NCBI RefSeq assembly: GCF_932526225.1
Contig: NC_064036.1
Coordinates: forward strand, 3,659,501-3,723,500
DNA from: Nematostella vectensis
Lineage: Eukaryota > Cnidaria > Anthozoa > Actiniaria > Edwardsiidae
Direction of reading: 5' to 3'
DNA length: 64,000 nt
Part shown: positions 54,449 to 64,000 of the stretch, one piece after another
Numbering within the stretch: the stretch's first letter is position 1
How the letters are laid out: each line of letters begins with the position of its first letter
Program-made: the position numbers and the translations under genes
The notes under the pieces: model-generated
Told to the model about the DNA's origin: nothing
The model's input: the letters and a program-made list of their open reading frames with translations, nothing else
Databases searched by the model: none

Positions 54449-57400
54449 GTAAGTTATCTTGATGTTAATATTGTATCAGCGTACTTATGGTTTTAAAAGA
54501 GCACATATTTTTTGACAGGTCATTCGCATCTTTTCGAAAGCGATGAATGAATGAAACCAAAAAAAAGTAAAAAAGAATCAAATAGGAATTGGTTGATTTG
54601 TTCAAGTGAATTTATTGGGTTTACCACAAGGCTAATGGCCAACAAAGGAATGATTCTGCGTGATTCTGCAGATCATTTTTTTGGCCATGAAGTACTTAAG
54701 GTAATTCCCTTGAAATAGTTCTACAACCCAGAATTTTTTTAAACTTGGCATAAACTATATTGAAGTAAAGGGCTTTCAAAAAATGTAATTAAAAAATGGG
54801 GGTACCGACCTCGTTTTCATAACGGAGGGGCGTAATGTTGACGCGGTTTAACTGATCGCGCAAGGAAGAATCCCAACTCTTAGATTTCAAAAAGAGTGCC
54901 TATAGTCTTTAGAAAATTAAGTTCTGTTTGTCGAGCTGCCAAAATCCGATCCCCTAAACAATAACCCATAGTAGCTAATGTTCAAAACAAATCACATTTT
55001 AAGAGATCGCACTAAAAGACATTGTTTTCGCCACTATTCATACGGTAAAAAGCGCCATTTTGAAGTATTTTTACGGCTTTTAAGAGAAATAACAAAACTT
55101 CTACAACCCAATTTTTTTTCTTCTTTCAGTATATCATTTTTCCGTATATATTTAACTATTTGAGCAAATAAAAAATGGGGGTAACCGACTTGGTTTTTCT
55201 GTAAAAGCGATTTTAAGTAAAAAACGTGCGCCTTCTGCTGTGTTTTCTTTTACAACTGTGACGCGCGCGCACTTAATACCGGAACATTCAAACAAACAGC
55301 GTGCGGCACTATGCGCAGAAGGGGTGCGCAGTGCAATTCAAGGGAATTACCTTAAGGTAAGAGGCACCTATTCTTTACATGGACCTATTCTCGACCACAC
55401 AAAAAAAAATAATGCCAAACATTTTGTAAACTACGAAGAACAAGCCGAAAATGAAACATCGAGTTGAAGAAACAATGTAGGTGAACATGCTTTCTAAAGC
55501 TTTTTACAAATGATTATTATTTCGCTTAGCTTATATAATTTTTATCTTGAGCACAGTAAAAGTGTGTACGAAAAATTGTGTTTGATTGCACTATGCGAGG
55601 ACGAAAAGATGCTGTAAAACTCTCCAGCATTTACTGATCATGATGAAAATCGCTTGACAAATCCAACATTCTGCTGTTGGTGTCCCAAGGGTGCTTCCTG
55701 GCCTTTGATTCAGCCTCGGTTTCATGCTAGCTTTCATTGTTTGTGTCTTGGTTACGGCACCTATTCTCGACCACTTGAACGATTCAAAACAAATTTGAGC
55801 GATTGCAAGTTTCGCCGTGTAGCGTGACACGTGCGCATGATGTCAGTTTTGAATCACTTGGTGCGGAGCCAAATTACCCTAAAATTAGAATCGAATGGAA
55901 CTTTTGCCAACTATAGTTATCAGAGATTATTGTCTGTGGTATTTTAGCTAAAATGAAACAAATTTTCCATCCTATTTTTCCAAATGGACGAGAATGGGTT
56001 CGGAGCTGACGAGGATAGGTTCGACTGGACAAGAATAGGTTCAGCAAAGGGTTCGTATTTACTTTAATTTTTTTCTTTAAAAAAAAAACAAAAGCCGAAG
56101 TCTACACGATTGTTATAACGTGGAGGAAACTCAACAACGCAAAATATTCATCTTTGACCGGAAATACATTTCAAAGATAAAGTGATCGAAAATAGGTGCC
56201 AATACCTTAAGTTACTTAAGATAATTATAAATCTCTTCTAGTAGTGGTTTGTGGTAGTAAAGATTTCTCGATAGATGAAAATGAATATTATCAGTCATCC
56301 AGATACTTTGTTAATAACGGAAATATAAGTCGATTTCTGGAATCTTGATATTACGTGAAATTAGACGTTTTGACTGAAACCTAATGAAGACTAATGGTTT
56401 CCTGAGGCGGATCTAGCTTTTGCTAAAGGGTGGGTTTGGTTGAATTGCAGAACGATTGCCACAAAGTACCTTCACAAAGTCAGTTTTGACCGGTAAAGGA
56501 AATAAATATCGGCTTCGAAAGGAACCCTTCGAAAAACTGGTCTCTACTATATTATGGTCTTTACCATCTCTAAGCTTCTGGTATTATCAGAATCATGTTG
56601 AGCACATGGTTCCATCTGATTGGGGCGATCAGTGTGATCAGGGCGACAGTACCTTGGGGCAATCGTTCTCATTGTGATCGGGGCGACATTACCTTGAGGG
56701 GATCATTGCTGATATTATTTGGCTTAGTGACAAAGGGGGGAGGGTAATTTCTTGGTAACATATGGCTTTCTGGCAGCCCTAAGGGGGGGTGTTTAAACCC
56801 TCCATCTAGATCTGCTACTGGTTTTGGTCGAAACGTCTAATTTCACATAATATCAAAAATCCAGAAATTGACTTCTGGGTAGATATTGATATATATATTT
56901 AACTCTGTATTTCAGATTGCCCTTAGTAGTTTCTTTGAGGATGGGGACTTGCCCTCACCCCCTCACAATCCACCTCAGGCTGAGGTGAGTAAACAAGCTG
57001 TTGGTTATGGGAAGGGGGTATTCATAATATGGCATCTGGGTAGGGTGGAAACGGTGCCAATAAGAGAGAGTAGTGGGTGGTTTGAGTAGTGGCGCATAAT
57101 TAGAGAGGCTAGCCTTTGCACGAAATGGTTGTCAGGTGGGTTATTAGTAATTAGGTGGGAAAACCTCCTGCTTAGGAAAGCAGGACAATTGGGGACTTGC
57201 GCTAAGAGATTACATGACCTTTTTGGTGGCAATTTCAAACCAAAACAATCACAGAAATGACTGCGCCCGTCGCACCAGAGAACAACCAAAAAATAAAATT
57301 TTAAAATAAAACTAAACCATTTCTGATTTTTTTTGTAACCAAGTTGTTTTGTTGCTGTTATTTTGCTGCTTAAAGCCTGAGCTTGCTCTAGTTTGCCAAC

Positions 57401-60400
57401 AAAACATTCCATGATCTATTAGCGCAAGTTCCCTATTCAGGGTCTCACAGTACATACGACAGCATTCTTTTTCCAATTCTTTTTTATTTATGTTTCAATT
57501 TTTATGGTTGTCAGTGCCAGTCCCCCAAAACCTAAAACGAAAATAAATATCGGCTTCGAAAGGAATGTGCTGAAGGCGTGTTGATAATAATACTGACACG
57601 CTTGTATGCTAATCAGAGGGAAAATCAGTAAAACTATGTTGTTGATGTTGATCGCGGGACTTTGAGCTAAGTAAACAGGATTATGGGATTATTGACGCCT
57701 TCGAGAATAACGCTACACTCGTTCGAATTCGGTTTTTCTTGAATATCTGGTGGAGTATTTAAGATTTTGGTGTGCCTATTGTCATCGAATGGCATAACAA
57801 AAAAAATTCACGAAATAAACCCATTTGGGTCTACAGTATCGTTAAGTAATGTTTTAGTTAATAGAAAAAAATTACATTTTACTGAGCTTGGGTATTGATG
57901 CTTTGGTTTTCAACAGTCAATGCCGGCTCAACCTGAAGCAAGCCACCCAACAAGGTAAATTGAAGCAGTAGTTTCCATCACTGATATCCAGAAATTTTTG
58001 CAATACGTTTAGCAATAATGTTGCTATTTACAATTAAAATTTTGCCATTTAAAATTAAAATTTTGATTTGCTTCCACTTTGCTTCTGCCCTGCTGGCAGA
58101 CGCTTCATCCCCTCACATTAAAGAGTAAGAAACCTTTATGACCCTCATATTTTTCTCAAATGAAGTGTACAATTAAAGTCAATTCAAAGGTTTATGGTTG
58201 TTTGAAATTAACTAAGGTAGCAAGCATGCAGGAGAGTGAAAATAGTAAAACTGAGATTGTAAAGACACCTTGTTGTTTTAAACTAAAAAAGTGACAACTA
58301 CAGTTTTTGAATTTGCCTCAAACCTGCTCTGAGAGAATTTTACTTGTGTTTATTTAATTTACTCAGCATAGAAGCTGGATATGGAAGAAAATGGAGAATT
58401 GCAGAACTTTCTTTAATTTATAGCAGATATGCAAGAGGAAAAAAACCTATGCTAGCAGTGTATTTGCATGTTTATTTTTCCATAAATAATGTAAATTAAT
58501 GGTATCTACATACACATCTAATCTACATCTATTTCCAGGGTGAGTCCAAGGTTCGCCTCAATAGCTACATTCCAGGGTCACCATGATACAGATAGCGATG
58601 AAGATCAAGGCCAGGCATTCTATGCTGGAGGCTCAGAACACAGGTATACCACCATACCACCATGAAAAATAGTTTTACCACCATACAACACAGCAACCAG
58701 CACCATAAGACACAGGTATACCACCGTACAAAACAGAAACCACCACCATGAAACACAGGTATACCACCATACAGCACAGCGACCGTTACCACGAAAAACA
58801 TGTATATTATCATCATGGAACACAGGGATATTACCATACAACACAGCAACCACCACTATGAAATACAGGGTGTACCACAATGGGTAATTCTAGAAAATAC
58901 CCATACCCCCACAACTCCACAATGGAAGGCTTGGTTTTTTACCCCCCTTCCCCACCTCCCATGGTTCTAGAAGTTCCAAAACACACAGAACCCCCCCCCC
59001 CGTGAATTCTGAACTACCTTGCCCCCATTGTTCCAGAATTCCGATTTCTTGGCAAGACCCTTAGCAAGATCTTTTATTATTATTATTTTTTTAAGAAAAT
59101 ACAATAAGTTATTGAAAGTGCAAATTAAATGGGGAGTCACTATTTACATGCTAAATGCTTTTCATTTGTACTCAAAAATAAAAAATAATAATAATTAAAT
59201 ATATGCTGTCACTGTCATCAAGTAAATTTTAGGATTCCATCTGCAATTACTAATGTCACACAGAGTTTGTATACTGCTGCTTTTCCTTGTTACGTATTTT
59301 CCTTATACAGAACCAACAGAACCTCAAGGGCGTCTTCACCACCACTTGATGTCCCCCTCATACCATCCTGGCTTGAATACTGTTCCTTTCAAATCCTTAC
59401 CTGACCATAAAACTGCTACCTTTCTCCTGATTCCAACATCTACAGTCAGAGAATCCCCTAGTTTTTTAGGTAACTTTCTTTCACGTTTTGACAGTGATCT
59501 TGTGGCTACTGGGGGTCCTTTCTTAAAAAGCATTCTAAAAGAAATGGGCCTATATGCAGCCGATCCGACTGGAGAGAACAATATATAATGGTATCCCGAT
59601 CAAGTTAAAAATACTCCCAGGCATTGCTTCCCGTCCACACTTTCCAAGGATCGCGACGACGCATGTTATGTTATCGTACTGTTTAGTTGTTATAGCTTTC
59701 GTAACCAAATCAGAGATAACAACTGCAGCAACACTCTAGATAAAAACAAGAGAGATTCCAAACCACGTTATTACACTTGGATGCTAATTAGTTCCTCCCT
59801 GTGACTTCAAACTAGAAAGTAAGATGCAAATTGTGTTCCAATTCCCTTCTCAACCTCTCACACCCCAGGAATTCTATACTTTGCAACCTTCCCATGCTTT
59901 CGGAATTCCCAAATCGACAACCCCCCTGTGCTTTCGGAATTCCAAAATGGGGGACGGATATTTTCTGGAATTGCCCAATACAAGACAGCAACCACCACTA
60001 TGAAACACAAGTAAACCACCATACAACACAGCGAGCACCATAGGTATACCACCATACAACACAGCAACCACCATAGGTATACCACCATACAACACAGCAC
60101 CCACCATAGGTATACCACCATACAACACAGCACCCACCATAGGTATACCACCATACAACACAGCGACCATTACCATGAAACACAGGTATACCACCATACA
60201 ACACAGCGACCATTACCATGAAACACAGGTATACCACCATACAGCACAGCAACCATTACCATAAAACACAGGTATGCCACCATACAGCACAGCAACCACC
60301 ACCATGAAACACAGGTATACCACCCTACAGCCCAGCGACCCCCACCATGAAACACAGGTATACCACCATACAGCACAGCAACCACCACCATTAAACACAG

Positions 60401-63400
60401 GTATACCACCATACAACACAGAAACCACCACCATGAAACACAGGTATACCACCATACAACACAGAACCACCACTGTGGAACAAAGGTATACCACCATACA
60501 GCACAGTGACCATTACCATGAAACCAGGTGAACCATCACCATGAAACCAAGGAACACAACCACTATGAAACACAGGTATACCACTATGAAACACAGGTAT
60601 ACCACCATGCACTATGCACTATGTCTCTATCCATTTACAGTGGGCAGCAAATCCTTGGGCCACCAAGAAAGAAACAGAATGCCGACGACATCACACAAAA
60701 TATCTTTGAGGAGGCCAAAAGGTTTGAAAGCAATTCTTTTATAATTTGGGTCATGTCATGTCATGTCATGTCATGACAAGGAAAGTCTGACACATTTGTG
60801 GCAGATTTAACCATGTCTTACAATATTAAATTGCATGATACAAAGAAAAGGCACATTTTTAAAATTTAACTAAAGATAGCATCAATAGCTCATTGGTGTG
60901 GTCTTGGAGCAGTGGCCAATTGAGGGGTTTGGAGGTGCCCTCTTAGTTAATTTCAATTTTTACTAAACTTGAATATATCCACCTGGCATTGAGGAAGTAT
61001 CTGGACCAAATTTTTACAAAAAAAATATGAATTAAAGCTAAATTCCAACAATTTTTCCTTCACCAGGTACACTTAATTTTAATTTTAATTTTTCATGGGA
61101 GCTACGGAGAGCTCTCCACTCCAGGGGCTCGTTTCTCAAAACACCCGAGAATTATCGGCCCCGAAAACGATTTATTGATTAAATTTGGAAAGCTGGCTAA
61201 TTTCTATAAAATTTATGGTTTCTTAATGTGTTAAAATATCGTCAAACATCGTATTTGACCACAAAGATTTATGTAAAGGATGATTCCCTTTATAGATTTA
61301 TAGATTTTGATCTTTCCTGAACTTCTCGGGCCCGAAATTCACATGGCTAAAATATTAAGAAAGTTCTCGGGACCTCGCAGTCACCCGAGACTTTTTGGGT
61401 AACTTTCTGGCTTCAGTAAAGCATCGAAAATAGCCCTATTGAGCGAAATCATTTGGAATATGAACCAAGAGGAAGTTCAAACTGTTCTAAAACATAAAAG
61501 CGGTTCCCAAAAAAGAAAACATGCGAAATTTTGGGCAAAAATGAAAAATAAAGTTTTCGGGTCCGAAAATTCTCGGGTGTTTCGAGAAACGGGCGCCAGG
61601 CGGTTGAGTGACACTGAGACCCCCCTGCAAACTGTTTATACCCGAACCTCGTGTTTAAAACGGCTCCATGATTTACTAAATGACAAACATGTATGTAGAC
61701 ATGGTGCAGAGGAAGTCTCTGATGAACCTGGTCCAAGTCAACCGTGCCCACAAGTGTTCAGAGGGGCAGGGTACCGCCTTGGTGACACAGAAGGCGGAGT
61801 AGCCAGGCCACAACCCGGAACAGTTCCGATGACGCAGGACCAACCGTCACAGGACGTGAGTACACCATGGAATTGACTCCAATATTTATTTTTTATGTTT
61901 TTAATAGTGGATTACTAAAGATTGAAATTGTATTGAGATTTTTTCCATGTTAACAAATCATTAACCCGGAGATAGTTAACCCATTGACCCCTCAACCGGC
62001 CTGTATTTCCTGTTCACTTTTTTCTGTTATTTTTTAATGTTCCTTTTTTATGAAATTTACTCATTAGTAGCTACTAGCTTATAGAAAAAGCTTGAATCCT
62101 TTACATTCTGTACATTTGTTAGACGACGAAATTTTTGCTACATCTATTAAAAATAGCTTTTGATAGCTTTTGATTTTTGTTACATCTATTAAAAAAAGCT
62201 TTTGATAGGCCAAAAGAAAAAAAACGAAGGAAAAAGAATAGAATATACTTTTATTTCCTGTTATATTTTGTTTGTTATATAGACAACGCTAGAGGTAAGA
62301 GTCTACTCAATAAAGAAATATTGTTTTTCCTTCAGACGGAGGTAGCTCTTCGCTTCTGGTCCAATGGCTTCTCAGTGGATGATGGTGAACTTCGCTCTTT
62401 CGATGACCCAGAAAATGAGGATTTCCTGGCATCTGTCAAAAAAGGGTAACTAATCGTACCTTCTTCAATGGAGTTGGACAACAGTAGATTTCAAGTGACT
62501 CTAAAGTGGTTTTTCATTCAACTGAAATTATCATATCTTCCTAGTGGGCATCTGGATCAAAACTAGAACTTTTTGCATCTAGTGTTAAAACCTCGAGATA
62601 TCTTCAAAGGAAATTCCTTTCAATAAGTACATACAGTAGGTTCATGAATGTGTTTTTGCAGCGAAATTCCCCGTGAGCTGTTGCGGCTTTCTCGTGGAGG
62701 GGAGGTGCATGTTAATCTGGAGGACCATAGACACGAGGAGTATGTTCCTCAGAAGAAAAAGATGACTGCTTTTGCCGGAGAAGGCCGCAAGCTCGGAAGG
62801 TAAGCTCTCTGATATAACCATCATTCAAGATCACTAGTATGCAGCACTGATATCCAAAGAGAAAACGTTTGTTAAAACCCAACCATTTTGTGTATTAAAC
62901 TCCCCTAAACGCGCATTACCACGACCCACTGCACAATGATCCTTTAGACACCCGTGACGGGCCGACGGAAACCTCAACCGGCAAAGAAACAGAAGAATCT
63001 TTTATAAACCGCGCTATTTAACAGGCCATCCGCTCTAAATTATCAATCATCATTCTCAAAGAAACATTTGAAATATTTTACGCGTTTCGCATTAAAAATC
63101 ATCGGAGTTTGCTATATAATTGACCAGAAGTGGACTGATTCAATTGCCGCTTTAACAAAATAACTAAAAGCACAGCGCTACGTAGGACGCAGCAGGTTCT
63201 AGTTCACTTTTACTCATTCACTGTCATTATATGTAGCCCTGTTCCAGAAGTCAAATTCAACGAAGAGAAAAAGCGGGCAACAGCAGCAGCCAATCAGGCG
63301 CCGAAACCCTTCAATATAGACCAATCACAGCCCACCACCAGTATTCAAATTCGCCTGGCCGACGGAACAAGGTATGAACTCGCTCGTTGCAAAAGCTAGA

Positions 63401-64000
63401 TGGTGCAGTTTTTAATATCTTATTTCCTTGGACAAAATTAATTTAAAAAAATAAATATTTTAGGTCGTCATTGTGCAAGACGACTAAACAAGGCGTAGCC
63501 GTGCTATAATGATATCCATTAAGTTTCACATGATTCTTTATTATTAGCTATTTACGTTCCTATGTATACTCGTATTTTTAAAAAAAAATTTGTTATCAGC
63601 GCAACTGGGGGATGGCAAATGGTATTTAGATCAACAGTCGCTAGTTTTAATTATTTTTTTATATTAAAGATGAAGTAAAACAATCGCATGATTTCTCCAC
63701 ATTTTCCTGCATTCAGTCCCATTATTTTTTCTGTACTAGAACGGTCATTTTGAAATTGCCATTTGCTCGGACAACGTATTTCAAAATAGGGTACATGCTC
63801 TGTTAAAATTATACTTATACTTAGAGAATACCTGCCAGAGCATTGTTACCTCTCCCAATAACCAGACTGCCATAGTATGGCACATATGGGATGATACAAC
63901 TCTTTGTCTTTGTCGCAGAATGGTGTCCAAGTTCAACCATACCCACACAGTAGCGGATATCCGAGGTTTTATCACTGCGTATCCTTTACAAACCAGTCGT
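54338..64000 (+). CDS. NSFL1C: p47 / NSFL1 cofactor (UBA-SEP-UBX), 10 exons visible, 3' end outside window
   Basis: Exons 54338-54448, 56916-56984, 57917-57954, 58539-58643, 60641-60721, 61699-61855, 62336-62445, 62662-62799, 63237-63371 and 63919-64000 give 342 codons without a break; human p47 is 370 aa. N-terminal UBA-like domain (~5-45): [35 protein letters not shown]. Central conserved [23 protein letters not shown] domain: [49 protein letters not shown] start: [19 protein letters not shown] and VADIRGFI. p47 is a p97/VCP adaptor in membrane fusion and ubiquitin pathways. About 40 C-terminal UBX residues are missing because the window ends. Confidence 0.93.
54700..55351. mobile_element. 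TTAA-type MITE copy 2 (NSFL1C intron 1)
   Basis: Same inverted repeats as 49969-50554 and flanked on both sides by TTAA (54696-54699, 55352-55355). 652 bp, no transposase. Confidence 0.82.
55356..56206. mobile_element. Adjacent TTAA-flanked element of a second family
   Basis: Inverted termini GGTAAGAGGCACCTATT and AATAGGTGCCAATACC lie between TTAA 55352-55355 and TTAA 56207-56210, sharing one TTAA with the preceding MITE. Internal repeats of CACCTATTCTCGACCAC. Confidence 0.7.
56327..56874. mobile_element. 548-bp MITE with ~55-bp inverted repeats
   Basis: Left arm 56327-56381 (AAGTCGATTTCTGG, GAAATTAGACGTTT) is the complement of the right arm 56820-56874 with several mismatches. No target duplication recognised. 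In NSFL1C intron 1 just before exon 2. Confidence 0.75.
56916..56984 (+). CDS. NSFL1C: NSFL1C exon 2
   Basis: Acceptor TATTTCAG, donor [30 protein letters not shown] completes the UBA-like region. Confidence 0.9.
57917..57954 (+). CDS. NSFL1C: NSFL1C exon 3 (38 nt)
   Basis: Acceptor TTCAACAG, donor CAAG|GTAAAT, phase 0-2. [12 protein letters not shown]; short linker exon whose phase is required by both neighbours. Confidence 0.78.
58539..58643 (+). CDS. NSFL1C: NSFL1C exon 4
   Basis: Acceptor TATTTCCAG, donor [30 protein letters not shown] then [11 protein letters not shown], the conserved p47 block. Its end and donor are re-copied in the downstream arrays. Confidence 0.9.
58638..58880 (+). 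repeat. Minisatellite part 1 carrying the NSFL1C exon 4 donor
   Basis: Starts at the exon end ACACAG|GTATACCACC and repeats with ~40-bp period (copies near 58710 and 58756, then diverged). Same unit as 59980-60620. Confidence 0.85.
58882..59976. mobile_element. 1,095-bp insertion splitting the NSFL1C minisatellite
   Basis: Inverted termini GGGTAATTCTAGAAAATACC and the complement of GGGCAATTCCAGAAAATATC; AAT on both sides (58879-58881, 59977-59979). Subterminal GGAATTC motifs recur. The 111-codon frame at 59253-59588 inside is not recognised. Confidence 0.65.
59980..60620 (+). repeat. Minisatellite part 2, about 16 copies of the exon 4 donor unit
   Basis: Units contain ATGAAACACAG|GTATACC, ACCATACAACACAGC. 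Some carry ATAG|GTATACC. Continues the 58638-58880 array beyond the insertion and ends about 20 bases before the exon 5 acceptor. Confidence 0.92.
60641..60721 (+). CDS. NSFL1C: NSFL1C exon 5
   Basis: Acceptor CATTTACAG, donor [37 protein letters not shown]. Confidence 0.9.
60753..60776 (+). repeat. (GTCAT)n microsatellite
   Basis: Four to five GTCAT units just inside NSFL1C intron 5. Confidence 0.85.
61699..61855 (+). CDS. NSFL1C: NSFL1C exon 6
   Basis: Acceptor TGTATGTAG, donor [40 protein letters not shown] matching the p47 GGGYRLG block, QPSQD. Confidence 0.9.
62336..62445 (+). CDS. NSFL1C: NSFL1C exon 7: SEP domain start
   Basis: Acceptor TTCCTTCAG, donor AAGG|GTAACT, ends phase 2. 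[34 protein letters not shown]. Confidence 0.92.
62662..62799 (+). CDS. NSFL1C: NSFL1C exon 8: SEP domain end
   Basis: Acceptor GTTTTTGCAG, donor [39 protein letters not shown]. Confidence 0.92.
63237..63371 (+). CDS. NSFL1C: NSFL1C exon 9: linker and UBX start
   Basis: Acceptor ATATGTAG, donor [30 protein letters not shown], then [12 protein letters not shown]. Confidence 0.9.
63919..64000 (+). CDS. NSFL1C: NSFL1C exon 10 (partial): UBX domain
   Basis: Acceptor [30 protein letters not shown] continues past the window end. Open to base 64000. Confidence 0.9.

Noticed and set aside
59253-59588. 111-codon plus frame inside the NSFL1C insertion
   Set aside because: Not recognised as a transposase or host protein; kept only as part of the inserted element.
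58565-60531. Repeated Val/Tyr/Trp-rich minus frames and plus frames in the NSFL1C intron
   Set aside because: Array artefacts in several frames at once.

Overview
The window looks like intron-rich animal nuclear DNA: GT-AG introns, exon-shuffled extracellular domains, intronless rhodopsin-like receptors, a CRK adaptor, a p47/NSFL1 cofactor and many short DNA-transposon remnants. The mix fits a cnidarian, probably a sea-anemone-like anthozoan such as Nematostella. That assignment is an inference from gene content, not from a search.

Layout. (A) 210-34455, + strand: the 3' part of a very large secreted multi-inhibitor gene. Thirty coding exons are visible and all internal ones are phase 1-1. 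They encode 5 thyroglobulin type-1 (TY), 4 WAP, 2 EGF-like and 19 follistatin/Kazal-type modules, about 2,117 residues in total. The 5' end lies outside the window. (B) Two intronless, nearly identical class A GPCR genes (12531-13631 and 18689-19750, +) sit in the 11.7-kb intron between Kazal modules 10 and 11. (C) 34890-45756, +: a 15-exon gene whose exons sum to exactly 1,644 codons plus stop. It encodes a secreted GH116 (GBA2-like) glycosidase preceded by a MANSC-like module, a furin-like site, a Ser/Gly-rich linker and PAN/Apple-like modules. (D) 47830-52814, - strand: an 8-exon CRK/CRKL adaptor (SH2-SH3-SH3, 275 aa). (E) 54338-64000, +: ten exons of the p47/NSFL1C p97 cofactor (UBA-SEP-UBX), running off the end of the window.

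Most unusual pattern. Many introns start with a minisatellite or small duplication that re-copies the 5' splice site of the exon just upstream. This is seen after exons ending at 8889, 23185, 26779, 27590, 33511, 44541 and 58643, with a related case at 32310. A similar array (19742-21371) is built from the stop-codon region of the second GPCR. The locus therefore carries dozens of decoy splice donors, and one array also contains repeated candidate 9-nt in-frame microexons. Other features include four 5'-to-3' repeats of one Kazal exon in near-identical 1,059-bp units with candidate alternative terminal exons, coordinated loss of one disulfide in three Kazal modules, several TTAA-flanked elements, a 1.1-kb insertion that splits a minisatellite, and a 73-bp palindrome with a perfect 9-bp target-site duplication.

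Functional reading. Gene A would give an extracellular protein able to block cysteine proteases (TY) and several serine-protease specificities (Kazal, WAP). Gene C is also predicted to be secreted. Genes D and E are housekeeping-type signalling and p97-pathway genes and look unrelated to A-C. All exon boundaries are manual calls from reading frame, phase and splice consensus.
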